Shown: positions 36,330 to 45,968 of the stretch, in pieces
How the letters are laid out: each line of letters begins with the position of its first letter
Numbering within the stretch: position 1 is the first letter of the stretch
Assembly: GCA_009839745.1 (NCBI GenBank)
Contig: VXPE01000036.1
Coordinates: forward strand, 130,763-194,762
Source of the DNA: Candidatus Poribacteria bacterium
GTDB lineage: Bacteria; Poribacteria; WGA-4E; WGA-3G
Direction: 5' to 3'
Length of the DNA: 64,000 nt
Made by a program: the position numbers and the translations under genes
The notes under the pieces: generated by a model
Databases searched by the model: none
What the model was told of the DNA's origin: nothing
The model's input: only the letters and a program-made list of their open reading frames with translations

Positions 36330-37079
36330 ATGTACGACCCAGACCGTATACGAATTAAGGACCTTCCCGAAGATGAACGTCCCCGTGAAAGACTTCGGAA
36401 ACATGGGCCGGAGGCATTGAGGGACTCTGACCTCTTGGCTATCATTCTTAAAAGTGGTTTCCAAGGAACGACCGCTATCCAACTCGGTGAACAGATTCTC
36501 ATGGCATTTGAAGGTGATTTGAAGCGGATGGCGGATCACAGGTCCAAACAATTTGAGAAAATTAAAGGTGTTGGTGAAGCGAAAGCTGCACAGATTGTCG
36601 CGGCACTTGAACTCGGCAAACGATTAGCACGTTTCCACGCCGAGCGCGATAAAATTACATCTCCAGCGGATGTCGCAGATCTGATGATGTCCAGAATGCG
36701 GTACCTACAGAAAGAAATTGTTTGCGTCCTTTGCCTTGACACCAAGGGTGGTGTGACAACCAAAGGCATCACGGGTGATCTGAGTGAGGATTTGGATTGG
36801 GGCAAAAGATTATTGTCAGAAGGAACCGTCTTTGAAGGCACGCTCAACGCCAGTGTTTTTCACCCACGCGAAATTTTTCGGTTCGCTATCGAGGAGTCAG
36901 CGAATTCAATTATCCTTGTTCACAATCATCCATCTGGAGATCCTCAGCCGAGCCAAGAGGACATTCGGGCAACAAAACAGTTGATTGAGGCTGGAAATCA
37001 GATTGGAATAAAAGTGTTGGATCACATTATTATCGGCGACGGGATTTTTGTTAGTCTGAAGGAAGAAAACTTCATTTGA
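36330..37079 (+). CDS. radC: RadC-family JAB/MPN protein
   Basis: 249 aa from the ATG at 36330 (AAAGGAA upstream; the frame is open from 36204). N-terminal UPF0758 region IKDLPEDERPRERLRKHGPE, a helix-hairpin-helix (KIKGVGEAKAAQIVAALELG, about residues 74-93), and the JAB/MPN metal site HNHPSGDPQPSQED near residue 198. The family is widespread; a DNA-repair role is historical and disputed. Complete and normal in length. Confidence 0.93.
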   Translation: MYDPDRIRIKDLPEDERPRERLRKHGPEALRDSDLLAIILKSGFQGTTAIQLGEQILMAFEGDLKRMADHRSKQFEKIKGVGEAKAAQIVAALELGKRLARFHAERDKITSPADVADLMMSRMRYLQKEIVCVLCLDTKGGVTTKGITGDLSEDLDWGKRLLSEGTVFEGTLNASVFHPREIFRFAIEESANSIILVHNHPSGDPQPSQEDIRATKQLIEAGNQIGIKVLDHIIIGDGIFVSLKEENFI

Positions 37080-37090
37080 AGCGCGCTGAT

Positions 37091-38743
37091 TCATTTCACA
37101 TCGCGTTGCCGAATTACTTCATATAACAGCACACCTGCTGCAACTGAAACGTTCAGCGAATCAATTTTGCCTAACATTGGCAGGTGAACCAGATAATCAC
37201 ATTTCTGTTTGACAAGTCGTCGGAGTCCCTTACCTTCACTTCCGAAGACGAGACACAATGGCACTTTAAAGTCAGTATCCGTATATAGACAAGATGCATT
37301 CTCGGCGGCACCGGCGACCCATATTCCCTCGCTTTTAAGGGTGTCTATGGTATGCGCTATGTTTGTCACTTTGACGATGGGCATATACGTAGACGCCCCC
37401 GCTGATGCTTTGTGCACAGCTGCTGTGATGCCGACAGCACGATTTTTGGGAATGATAACGGCATCGGCATTCACAGCCTCAGCAGTGCGGAGAATCGCTC
37501 CAAGGTTTCTTGGGTCTTGAATGTTATCTAATATAATTAACAGCGCGTTGTGTTCACTGCGTTCTATTTTCGCGAGTATTGATGACAGATCGTCGTAACG
37601 CGCCGGACTCACCAAGGCGATAACGCCTTGGTGTGGCACAGATGGCTCAAGCCTATCCAGTTCGCGGCGTGGGCAGTGTTTTATAGGGACCCCCGCTTCT
37701 TCTGCCATTGTAACGATATGTTGGATGCGCGAGTGGGTATTCCCCTTGGCAATCCAGATCTTTTCCACGGCTTGCGTCCCACGCTTTAGATGTTCTATAA
37801 CTGGATTTCTACCAACAATGTATTCGGACATATTGTTGTGTGAGCAAAGTAAGATTCTTAACCTATCCTCGGCAATTTGGCAATATTCAGACGAAATGTC
37901 TATCCCCAAGTACGGACGTTGGAGTTTAAGTGCTGAGAGGCAAGTTGTTCCAACTCCCGCAAAAGGGTCAAGAACAACATCCCCTTTGAAACTGAAGAGT
38001 TGCAGCACTCGATTCGCTAATTCTTCTGGAAACATCGCAGGATGTTTGAATTTGTGCATGTTCCGTTCTGGCGCGATTGTCCATTTTGCCGAAACCCATT
38101 CTTTGAATGAATCAGCATCAATATCAGCATTTTTTGGATCGCCTGACTTTTTCAAAGACCCTTTGCAAAAGACTTCTAAAAATTCCCACGTATATTTGAG
38201 ATAAGGACTTGATGGACTTTTCCAACTTCCCCAAGCGGTATACTTACAGTTATAGTGGTTTTTTTCCCATAAAATCTCACCTTTCCAGATGAGTTTTTTT
38301 CGCATAAAGTACTGAGAAATGAGGTGATGCGTTGGAATATAATCTGAAAATAGGGGTTGGACATTAACGATCATACGTCCACCATATTTCAGAATTCTGA
38401 TGCACTCATCAAAGATACTAAACAAAGCCTTGAAATAAGAGTCCCACGCAAAAGCATCTTCGGTATCCTCATAATCCAAACCAAAGTTGTAGGGAGGTGA
38501 AGTAAAAATGAGGTCAATGCAATTGTCTGGTAGTTGCTTAAGAACGACTTGCGAATCGCCACAGATAATTTTATCGGTAAATTCGGCTGGCAATGGGTTA
38601 ATTTTCTTATTAAAATTATGAGAGTTAGCATAATAATGCTTCCCGCGTGCTACCTCTTTTTCTTTTCGATTTTTAACCTTCCGTTCTTTGGTGTTATCTA
38701 TTCTTCCTAAGTTGTTCTTTTTTTCAAACATAAGTCCCTCCAA
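37091..38743 (-). CDS. Fusion of a beta-class DNA methyltransferase to RlmB-like rRNA 2'-O-methyltransferase
   Basis: 550 aa in one frame. Residues about 50-305 are an N6-adenine/N4-cytosine DNA methyltransferase: motif IV TSPPYNFG comes before motif I DPFAGVGTT, the beta-class order. From Met near residue 308 (SEYIVGRNPVIEHLKRG) a complete SpoU/TrmH-family RlmB follows: substrate-binding N-domain, then SPOUT motifs LIILDNIQDPRNLGAILRTA, LVFGSEGKGL and IDSLNVSVAAGVLLYEV. RlmB normally methylates G2251 of 23S rRNA. No ribosome-binding site precedes the internal Met, so separate initiation looks poor. The N-terminus is Lys-rich. No restriction endonuclease is adjacent. A fusion of unrelated methyltransferases is rare. 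Confidence 0.85.
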   Translation of the reverse strand: MEGLMFEKKNNLGRIDNTKERKVKNRKEKEVARGKHYYANSHNFNKKINPLPAEFTDKIICGDSQVVLKQLPDNCIDLIFTSPPYNFGLDYEDTEDAFAWDSYFKALFSIFDECIRILKYGGRMIVNVQPLFSDYIPTHHLISQYFMRKKLIWKGEILWEKNHYNCKYTAWGSWKSPSSPYLKYTWEFLEVFCKGSLKKSGDPKNADIDADSFKEWVSAKWTIAPERNMHKFKHPAMFPEELANRVLQLFSFKGDVVLDPFAGVGTTCLSALKLQRPYLGIDISSEYCQIAEDRLRILLCSHNNMSEYIVGRNPVIEHLKRGTQAVEKIWIAKGNTHSRIQHIVTMAEEAGVPIKHCPRRELDRLEPSVPHQGVIALVSPARYDDLSSILAKIERSEHNALLIILDNIQDPRNLGAILRTAEAVNADAVIIPKNRAVGITAAVHKASAGASTYMPIVKVTNIAHTIDTLKSEGIWVAGAAENASCLYTDTDFKVPLCLVFGSEGKGLRRLVKQKCDYLVHLPMLGKIDSLNVSVAAGVLLYEVIRQRDVK

Positions 38744-38916
38744 CTGGCAGCTTAAGTAATACCATTTCTGAAAATAAATATCACAGAGACGATTTTTCTG
38801 AACGGATACACGGTAGCACAGCCTAACAGGCTATGCTACAGAAAACCTAAGGTAGGGAGGTGACAAACATACCAAGTGGTCGACTTCGCAGTGCCTCCTC
38901 CCGAACCGGCTGTCAG

Positions 38917-39156
38917 TTAGTTCCCGCGAACGAATTTAACATCTGGTCCGCGCGGTTCAATATTAATATCTGGATCTGCAGTTTGGCATTTAACGCAGAT
39001 AATATCACCGACGTTTGCGTTTCCCATGCGCGGCGCGAGTGCTCCCAACTTAAACACAAATCCCAAAATGTCATTCGCTGGGATTTTCTCATCACATAAA
39101 TCGCAAGGAATAGCGTATCCCGATTTGGCTTTTGCTAACAGTTCTGATGCTTTCAT
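38917..39156 (-). CDS. Small zinc-ribbon-like protein
   Basis: 79 aa; ribosome-binding site AGGGGAAG. Two Cys pairs (CDLC near residue 18 and CVKC near 54) are spaced as in a rubredoxin or zinc-ribbon fold. N-terminal helix MKASELLAKAKSG. No named family recognised. It is upstream of iolD on the opposite side from the methyltransferase fusion and runs in the same direction as both. The gap 38744-38916 contains nothing recognisable. Confidence 0.65.
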   Translation of the reverse strand: MKASELLAKAKSGYAIPCDLCDEKIPANDILGFVFKLGALAPRMGNANVGDIICVKCQTADPDINIEPRGPDVKFVRGN

Positions 39157-39187
39157 GGCTTCCCCTTTGTTCGCATCGATTCAAAGA

Positions 39188-41053
39188 CTAAAGGAAGTAG
39201 CGTTCCTTTCGCTTATCCAATTCGTATTCTTCATACGCCTCTTGCGCCGTGTCGACTTCGGAGACTTGTGCGATCGGAACATCCCACCAAGATTCGTAGC
39301 GCGGAACCCCTTGGTAGTAATCCACATCAATTTTCACAACGGTTGTGTGCTCAGCTTCTCGTGCCTCATGTAGGGCGGCTTTTAGGCTTTGCAAGGTTGT
39401 TGCTTCAATGACCTTGGCACCAAGACTGGCGGCATTCGCGGCGAGATCCACCGGTAAAAAGTCGCCTTCAAGTTCACCCGTTTTTTCGTCCCGGTAGCGG
39501 AAACGGGTGGCGAAACCTTGCGCGCCGGTTGCCCGAGACAATCCCCCGATACTGCTATGTCCCTCGTTGTTCACAAGCACAATAATGAGTTTAAAACCTT
39601 CCTGAATTGATGTAATGATCTCTTGTGCCAGCATTAAGTATGAACCATCACCGACCATAACATAGACATCGCGATTTGGGTCCGCCATTTTGATGCCTAA
39701 CCCACCAGCGATTTCATAGCCCATACACGAGTATCCGTATTCTAAGTGGTACTGTTTCGGATTACGGGTTCGCCATAACTTGTGTAAATCTCCCGGAAGG
39801 CTCCCCGCCGCGCACACCATTACATCTTCAGGACGTGAAAATTCGTTAACTACACCGATGACCTCGCTTTGACTCGGTAAAGGACCGTGACCAAGGTGGT
39901 AAAGCCGATCCACTTCCTCCTCCCATTCGTCGCGATAGTTCTTGATTTGTGTGGCATAGGCGGCATTAACGTGATAATTCCCGACAGCGGTAGCAAGTTC
40001 TTTGAGTGTGACGCGTGCGTCTGCGACGAGCGGTAAGGCGGCATGTTTAAAGGCATCGAATTCCGCAACATTAATGTTGATGAAACGGACGTTGGGGTTT
40101 TGGAAAGCAGTCTTGGAAGCAGTCGTGAAATCACTCAAGCGCGTGCCGATTGCAATCACCAAATCTGCTTCTCGGGCAGTGATATTCGCCCCTGGCGTCC
40201 CCGTCGCGCCGATCGCTCCAAGATTCTGCGGATGATTGTAGGGCAGTGAACCCTTTCCAGCGAAGGTTTCACCGACAGGAATACCCGTTTGTTCTGCGAA
40301 TTGTGCGAGGTGTGCTGTGGCTTCACTGTAGATAACACCACCACCGGCGATAATCAACGGAGATTTACTCTCACGAATCCACGCCGTCGCGCGATTCAGT
40401 AGGCTGACATCAGCACGCGGGCGAGATATGGTATAAACGCGTTTTTCAAAAAGTTGTGCTGGATAATCATACGCCTCAGCTTGAACGTCTTGCGGAAGTG
40501 CTAAGGTTACTGTCCCGGTATCAGCCTGCGATGTTAGGACTCGCATCGCCTCTGGCAAGGCAGTAATTATCTGTTCTGGACGATTAATCCGATCCCAATA
40601 CCGTGAAATCGGCTTGAAACAATCGTTCACTGAATAATCCTGTGAACTGGAAGACTCCAGCTGCTGTAAAACTGGGGCGACTAAGCGTGTGGAAAAAATG
40701 TCTCCCGGTAGTAAGAGCACCGGCAGTCGGTTAATTGTTGCACCCGCAGCCCCTGTGATCATATTTGTTGCCCCCGGTCCGATGGATGTCGTGCAGGCAA
40801 AGGTTCGCAGGCGATTGTTCATTTTGGTAAACGCAGCGGCGGTGTGTACCATTGATTGTTCGTTACGAGTCTGGTAGAAACGGAAGGCATCGGAATACTG
40901 ATGCAACGCTTGACCGATACCAGCAACGTTTCCATGCCCGAAGATTCCGAACATACCGGCAAAAAATTGGGTTTCGTTTCCATCCCGTTCGACATATTGT
41001 TGTCGGAGAAATTGAACGATGGCTTGTCCCATCGTGAGTTTTTGTGTTTTCAT
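39188..41053 (-). CDS. iolD: 3D-(3,5/4)-trihydroxycyclohexane-1,2-dione acylhydrolase
   Basis: 621 aa from the ATG at 41053 (AAAGGAG upstream; the frame runs back to 41125). Thiamine-diphosphate enzyme: N-terminal Pyr domain with GIFGHGNVAGIGQALHQY and the catalytic Glu in RNEQSMVHTAAAF, central domain, and PP domain motif VMVGDGSYLMLAQEIITS with VNNEGHSSIGGL. IolD opens the inositol-derived ring dione to 5-deoxy-glucuronate. The upstream neighbour iolC acts later in the same pathway. iolB, iolE and iolG are not in the window. Confidence 0.93.
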   Translation of the reverse strand: MKTQKLTMGQAIVQFLRQQYVERDGNETQFFAGMFGIFGHGNVAGIGQALHQYSDAFRFYQTRNEQSMVHTAAAFTKMNNRLRTFACTTSIGPGATNMITGAAGATINRLPVLLLPGDIFSTRLVAPVLQQLESSSSQDYSVNDCFKPISRYWDRINRPEQIITALPEAMRVLTSQADTGTVTLALPQDVQAEAYDYPAQLFEKRVYTISRPRADVSLLNRATAWIRESKSPLIIAGGGVIYSEATAHLAQFAEQTGIPVGETFAGKGSLPYNHPQNLGAIGATGTPGANITAREADLVIAIGTRLSDFTTASKTAFQNPNVRFININVAEFDAFKHAALPLVADARVTLKELATAVGNYHVNAAYATQIKNYRDEWEEEVDRLYHLGHGPLPSQSEVIGVVNEFSRPEDVMVCAAGSLPGDLHKLWRTRNPKQYHLEYGYSCMGYEIAGGLGIKMADPNRDVYVMVGDGSYLMLAQEIITSIQEGFKLIIVLVNNEGHSSIGGLSRATGAQGFATRFRYRDEKTGELEGDFLPVDLAANAASLGAKVIEATTLQSLKAALHEAREAEHTTVVKIDVDYYQGVPRYESWWDVPIAQVSEVDTAQEAYEEYELDKRKERYFL

Positions 41054-41118
41054 GAAAGTTGCTGCTCCTTTGGTAAAGTAGTGTGTGGCTGCGGTATGGA
41101 ACCCAAACCAAATTGTAT

Positions 41119-42126
41119 TTACCATCCGCCGCGTTCTGCGACAAATTCATCAACTTCGGGCATTGTCGGCATAAAGTTCGCACAGCCGTGCCGTGTTACG
41201 ACAATCGCACCCGTGGCGTTGCCGAGCCGGGCAGATTTCCGCCAACCCCAACCACTGAGATGACCATAAATAAAACCGCTCGCAAAAGCATCACCAGCAC
41301 CCAGCGTATTGTAAACTTCGACAGGAAAGGGTTCAGCGTGAACGATTTCTCCGGTCGCCAAATGAACATCCGCCCCTTCAATCCCACGTTTTACTATCAG
41401 CGCATCTGGACCCGCACTTAAAAGCGTCTCAATAGCAAATGCCATATCCCCTTCAATCGTAGGATTTGAGATTTGAGAGTGTTCAATTGTGAGTTGTGAA
41501 AGACTCGTAAGCGTTGCCGCTTTGATCTCTTCTTCCGTTCCGATGGCAATATCAATATAACGTAACGCTGATCGCATGACAACGCCAAATGCCCTTGGAT
41601 CGTGCCACTGATCCGCCCGAAAATCAAGATCCAAAAAGACGTGTTTGCCGAGTGCTTGTGCGTGTTCAGCGGCGTAGAGTGTTGCGCTGCGACTCGGTTC
41701 CTTACTCAAACCGGTCCCAGATATTAGGACTGCTCGACTTTCAGCGATCGGCGCGGCGAGAACATCGTCAATAGTGAGTTCAATATCTGCACAGTTATCG
41801 CGGTAATAGATGAGCGGGAACCGATCTGGCGGTTCAATACCGAGGACGACAGCACTTGTTCGGTGCCCCGGTTTGTGCGGAATAAACTGGATTTCAACGC
41901 CTTCATCTTTCAAAAATTTGAGTAGGAACTCTCCAACGGGATCCTCACCGATGGCAGTAAGGAGTGCAGCTTGAAGCCCAAGTCGCTGGACACCAACGCT
42001 GATATTCGTAGGACATCCGCCAACAAAGGCACCAAAACTTTTAATATCTGGAAACGCGGCACCGATATCGTTCGCGTAGAGGTCTAAAGAACTTCGTCCG
42101 ATTGTGAGAATATCGTAAGTTTCCAT
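41119..42126 (-). CDS. iolC: 5-dehydro-2-deoxygluconokinase
   Basis: 335 aa PfkB-family kinase. N-terminal signature TIGRSSLDLYANDIGAAFPD is characteristic of IolC. FVGGCPTNISVGVQRLGL and the catalytic VYNTLGAGDAFASGFIYGHL (about residues 275-294) follow. It phosphorylates 2-deoxy-5-keto-gluconate in myo-inositol breakdown. iolD follows 65 bases downstream in the same direction. The product would be cleaved by an aldolase; the HpaI-type aldolase just upstream could serve, though IolJ is normally a class II aldolase of another family. Confidence 0.92.
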   Translation of the reverse strand: METYDILTIGRSSLDLYANDIGAAFPDIKSFGAFVGGCPTNISVGVQRLGLQAALLTAIGEDPVGEFLLKFLKDEGVEIQFIPHKPGHRTSAVVLGIEPPDRFPLIYYRDNCADIELTIDDVLAAPIAESRAVLISGTGLSKEPSRSATLYAAEHAQALGKHVFLDLDFRADQWHDPRAFGVVMRSALRYIDIAIGTEEEIKAATLTSLSQLTIEHSQISNPTIEGDMAFAIETLLSAGPDALIVKRGIEGADVHLATGEIVHAEPFPVEVYNTLGAGDAFASGFIYGHLSGWGWRKSARLGNATGAIVVTRHGCANFMPTMPEVDEFVAERGGW

Positions 42127-42162
42127 TCTTTAATTTATGGCTCCTGGGCTGCTGCGTCCCTT

Positions 42163-42216
42163 TTAACCATCCACTCGTGCTTTGCTGTCTTGTATCGGAG
42201 TCAAGTGGATGGTTAA
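42163..42216. repeat. Perfect 13-bp inverted repeat with 28-base spacer
   Basis: TTAACCATCCACT (42163-42175) and AGTGGATGGTTAA (42204-42216) flank a 28-base loop between the aldolase and iolC genes. It could be a transcription-end hairpin or a small mobile palindromic element. No T-run follows. Confidence 0.75.
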
Positions 42217-42242
42217 CTTGCAGGTTTTCGGTGTATTCGCGG

Positions 42243-43052
42243 CTATATTTGCGGATCCGTTATTCGTTTTGAACGATCTGAATCCGACACCGCATTTTTG
42301 AATTTTTGATGTTCCTCAGCAAATTTACGAGTTATGAGAAAAGCATCATTTCCACAAGCGATCAGCTGAACACCAAGATTTAACCACTGTTCACCGCCCT
42401 CAAAGTCGTTGACATAACACCCTAAAGGGATATTATGTGTCTGTGTGAGGTTAATAATATTTTTTATGGCTTCTAAAAGCAGTGGATGGTTGAGTTCGCC
42501 AGAGATACCCATAGACGTGGATAGGTCGTAGGGACCAATAAATACAACATCTAACTCGCCTGCCTCAAGGATTTCATTTAGGTTTTCAACGGCTTGGAGG
42601 GTTTCAATCTGCCCGATGGTGAGAATTTCCTGATTTGCGTTACGGACATACTCTCTGGTATCAAGTTTTGTGAAGTCCCCATAATCAGTATGTCCAATGC
42701 CGAAAGCGACACCTCGGTCGCCTTCGGGGGCATATTTTGTCCATTTTTTAATTTTTTCAATGTCTTCACAGGATTCGACCCGAGGAATCATGACCCCGGT
42801 TGCCCCTGCATCAAGTACCCGAGAGACAAAATGACGTTCAAGTGCGGGGACCCGGACAATACAAGAAAGGTTTGAACCTCGTGCGTTCCGAATTGTCCGT
42901 CCAATAGTTTCTATGGAGAAGGAACTGTGTTCCAAATCTGCGATAATAAAGTCTGCTCCGGCACTTGCGAGAAGTGTTGCAATTGCAGAGCCAGCGAATT
43001 CAAGTACAAATGTTCCAATAAGCACTTCTCCGCGCTTTAAAGCTGCTTTCAC
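42243..43052 (-). CDS. HpcH/HpaI-family class II aldolase
   Basis: 269 aa. TIM-barrel family with metal- and substrate-site patterns FIIADLEHSSFSIETI, ATGVMIPRVESCEDI, GQIETLQAVENLNEIL (metal Glu) and VVFIGPYDLSTSMGI (metal Asp). These enzymes cleave 2-keto-3-deoxy acids to pyruvate plus an aldehyde, with a divalent metal. It lies just upstream of iolC-iolD on the same strand. The exact substrate (rhamnonate-, heptenedioate- or glucarate-type) cannot be assigned. Confidence 0.88.
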   Translation of the reverse strand: MKAALKRGEVLIGTFVLEFAGSAIATLLASAGADFIIADLEHSSFSIETIGRTIRNARGSNLSCIVRVPALERHFVSRVLDAGATGVMIPRVESCEDIEKIKKWTKYAPEGDRGVAFGIGHTDYGDFTKLDTREYVRNANQEILTIGQIETLQAVENLNEILEAGELDVVFIGPYDLSTSMGISGELNHPLLLEAIKNIINLTQTHNIPLGCYVNDFEGGEQWLNLGVQLIACGNDAFLITRKFAEEHQKFKNAVSDSDRSKRITDPQI

Positions 43053-43063
43053 GTGTAGTTCCT

Positions 43064-44998
43064 TTAACTTTCGACTGGGATTTCCGACATTAATTTTTGT
43101 GCTTCGCTTACCATTTTTGTCGGTGTAGACATCTTTTCACCGACTGCCAAGATTAACGCGTAAAAGTCATAAGCCGTTTGTAAATCATTATTGAGATGTG
43201 CGCTTTCAGCAGCGTTAAAATAACAGACGATTGCCATTCGATGGCATTCCTCTACGAGTAATAACAAGTTCGCGTAGCTATGATTGTAAGCGGCGAGGAT
43301 GTAAGATTTTCCTGCTTCTTCCCATGAACGCTGTAGTTCAAATTGGCGTGCCAAGCGCGTGTAATAAATCCCACCCTTTTTGGCGTTCTTTCTGGCGAGA
43401 CGCTGTTTCTCTGCGACCGTGTAAGCGAAGCGGGCGCGCGTATAACAGTTAGCGACGAGTTCTAAATCGTCTTTCTTGACAAAGTTGTTAGCCTGTCTTT
43501 GATAGAATCTACCGAGCTTCCTATAAAGCACGTGGCATTGTCGGGTCCGCCCCTGTTGTTCATAGATTTGAATCTGCCGAAAGATACGAAACGCTTCTAT
43601 CTCATGTGGATACTGGATGTCACTGTGAACCTGATCGAGTAGGAATTTCGGTGAAGCTTCCTCCATCACAAGTCGATAACTGCCGGTTGCCCTAACGCGG
43701 GGGCGTATGGGTGTTATATCTGCTGTTTCTTCCGGTACCGATATTTGATGCTCCAGCCATGTCCGAAGAACATCACTTTCATTCTCTGGTAATTTCTGAA
43801 TGAGGGCAACAATTTCCTCAGCAGTCGGGCGTGATGGGAAGACCATGTTTGCGGCACTGAGTTCGTCAAACAAATTATCTATAGTATTGGTTAAGTCCTG
43901 ATCGTCGATATAGAGATGGCTTGCTTTATGGAGTTCCGATAGTACGCCTCGAAAGTCTTGGTTTTCGATGTAACGTGTGGCGAGCGTATAGTGTCTTTGA
44001 ACCTGAGTTACGATCTTCTCGCGTTTACTATTTTCCTCTCGCTGCCGTCGTTGAAAAAAGAGGTTTTGATTCATCCGTTCGGCATCTGCCAGCGAGAGAC
44101 GAAAAGTTTTCCGGTATCCTTCCAGTGCTTCTGCTATTCTTGGATTATTGGAGTTAACGCTCGCATCAATCAGTTGAGAAACCTGTTTAACATACTCATC
44201 TTGGCGAATTCGATCCAGTTCTTCATACATTTCATCGGCACTCTGATGGCGTTCTAAGAGTTGTCGGTGAAGTGCTTTTTGTAGGAAATTGCGGAGCACC
44301 TCGGGACATCTATGGACTTCTTCTATTTCTCCGGCTGCTTTCTTTTTATCAATCTCCTTATTTTCACCTGAAAATGGGAATCGTCCGGTTATCGCTTGAT
44401 ACAAGATGAGTGCTGTGGAATAAAGATCTGCCCGATAATCATAAGCACCGTAGTGCTGTTCGGGTGCCATATAGCGCCGGGTGCCCGCCATGGTTTCAGC
44501 GAATTCAGTCGTTTCGCCAAATATACGAGCGATACTAAAGTCGGCGACTTTTGCTTCTTTTTTGATTGTGAGTAAAATATTCTGAGGTTTGATATCGCGA
44601 TGCATAATTTTATGTACATGCGCCGCTTTCAGCCCGCGACAAATGTCTAAGCCGATATTGAGGGTATCTGTTAGATTAAGTGCACCCTCCTGCATGAGAT
44701 CGTGAAGACTTTTACCCTCGACATATTCCATCACTATCCACGCAACATAGTCATCTTCGCCGGGTTCGACGGTATGAATAGAGACGATATTTGGATGTCC
44801 CCAAATTTTCGACATTGCTTGGAACTCGGTCAACAAGAACTTCATTCTACTGGCGGGATAGGCAGTTTTTGCCAAGGCTTTAATCGCAACAATCCGATTT
44901 GTCATTTCTTCGCGAGCGCGAAAAACCGAAGAGAATCCCCCTGAATTGAGAAACTCAAGCAATCTATATTTACCTAAGATGAGTTGATCAATCTGCAT
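43064..44998 (-). CDS. Ser/Thr protein kinase with C-terminal helical-repeat region
   Basis: 644 aa from the ATG at 44998 (a GTG 9 bases earlier is an alternative). Kinase domain at about residues 5-270: GGFSSVFRAREE (P-loop), VAIKAL (Lys), HRDIKPQNILL (catalytic loop), then DFSIARIFG where the usual DFG is DFS. GTRRYMAPEQ is present. No transmembrane segment. Residues about 300-640 are helical and TPR-like (for example SWEEAGKSYILAAYNHSYAN), suggesting protein docking. Hanks-type kinase of the PknB group. The neighbours are metabolic, so the target is unknown. Confidence 0.87.
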   Translation of the reverse strand: MQIDQLILGKYRLLEFLNSGGFSSVFRAREEMTNRIVAIKALAKTAYPASRMKFLLTEFQAMSKIWGHPNIVSIHTVEPGEDDYVAWIVMEYVEGKSLHDLMQEGALNLTDTLNIGLDICRGLKAAHVHKIMHRDIKPQNILLTIKKEAKVADFSIARIFGETTEFAETMAGTRRYMAPEQHYGAYDYRADLYSTALILYQAITGRFPFSGENKEIDKKKAAGEIEEVHRCPEVLRNFLQKALHRQLLERHQSADEMYEELDRIRQDEYVKQVSQLIDASVNSNNPRIAEALEGYRKTFRLSLADAERMNQNLFFQRRQREENSKREKIVTQVQRHYTLATRYIENQDFRGVLSELHKASHLYIDDQDLTNTIDNLFDELSAANMVFPSRPTAEEIVALIQKLPENESDVLRTWLEHQISVPEETADITPIRPRVRATGSYRLVMEEASPKFLLDQVHSDIQYPHEIEAFRIFRQIQIYEQQGRTRQCHVLYRKLGRFYQRQANNFVKKDDLELVANCYTRARFAYTVAEKQRLARKNAKKGGIYYTRLARQFELQRSWEEAGKSYILAAYNHSYANLLLLVEECHRMAIVCYFNAAESAHLNNDLQTAYDFYALILAVGEKMSTPTKMVSEAQKLMSEIPVES

Positions 44999-45093
44999 AA
45001 CTGGCACTCAAAGGGGACAGGGTATATATCTTACGTATTAAAATTAACAGAATTAAGATTAATTGTCAACATAAAAATACATTTTGAACAAAT

Positions 45094-45753
45094 CTAAACT
45101 GAATTAGAACTTGAACGGGCGCGTTGGACCTCCTTAACCAGGTTCTCAGCTCTCTCCGTGAGGGTTGCGAATTCACCAGCGGCAATGAGCTGGTTGTTAA
45201 CGAGCGCACTTCCGACTCCCAAAGCAGTTGCCCCGGCACTGATAAAATCAGCCGCGTTTTCCGCATTGATGCCCCCTGTTGGAACCAGCGGGATTTGTGG
45301 CAGCGGCGCCTTCACATCTTTTATATAGTCGGCACCAACACCGCTTGATGGGAACACCTTTACATAGTCTGCCCCTGTTTCCCATGCCATCAAGATTTCG
45401 GTTGGGGTAAATGCCCCGGGAATAACAACTTTACCGTAGCGGTTACAAATCTCGATTACATCTGGTTTCGTAACTGGACTGACAACAAAGTCAGCGCCTG
45501 CTAACATCACAGCGCGTGCTGTTTCTGCGTCTAATACCGATCCGGCACCAACGAGGACGGTATCCCCATACGTGGTTGAAACGTCGTTAATTACCTGTAA
45601 CGCGTTCGGCGTTGTCATCGTCACTTCAATTACGTCAACACCCCCTGCATGAATCGCAGCCGCTGCTTCAATCAATTCATCTGCGCTATTGGCACGAATA
45701 ATAGCGACAATACCACACGCTTCGATCTGTTGCATCTGTTCTAATTTTGTCAT
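45094..45753 (-). CDS. eda: KDPG/KHG aldolase (Eda family)
   Basis: 219 aa from the ATG at 45753 (GAGG 6 bases upstream; two other in-frame starts exist). Class I aldolase: EACGIVAIIRA, catalytic Glu region VIEVTMTTPNAL, Schiff-base Lys in YVKVFPSS, phosphate site VPTGGINAEN. It cleaves 2-keto-3-deoxy-6-phosphogluconate (or 4-hydroxy-2-oxoglutarate) to pyruvate and glyceraldehyde-3-phosphate (or glyoxylate). The adjacent inositol and HpaI aldolase genes suggest a sugar-acid degradation cluster. The divergent gap to 45969 is AT-rich. Confidence 0.88.
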   Translation of the reverse strand: MTKLEQMQQIEACGIVAIIRANSADELIEAAAAIHAGGVDVIEVTMTTPNALQVINDVSTTYGDTVLVGAGSVLDAETARAVMLAGADFVVSPVTKPDVIEICNRYGKVVIPGAFTPTEILMAWETGADYVKVFPSSGVGADYIKDVKAPLPQIPLVPTGGINAENAADFISAGATALGVGSALVNNQLIAAGEFATLTERAENLVKEVQRARSSSNSV

Positions 45754-45968
45754 AGACATCCTCAAAATTAGTCCTATTCGTTTGAGATTAAAGGTATTTT
45801 TTAATATTACCTCGCCAATACTGTAATAGGGTGATATTTTTGTTGCGTTTTTTTTCTTAATGTGTTATCATTAAACAAATGTTCAGATTACAAATTACCG
45901 CTGATTCAGTGCACTTAATAGCAATTTTCGACATTCAATTTCGTCGAAACATTGTTTTTTAAAAAAGA

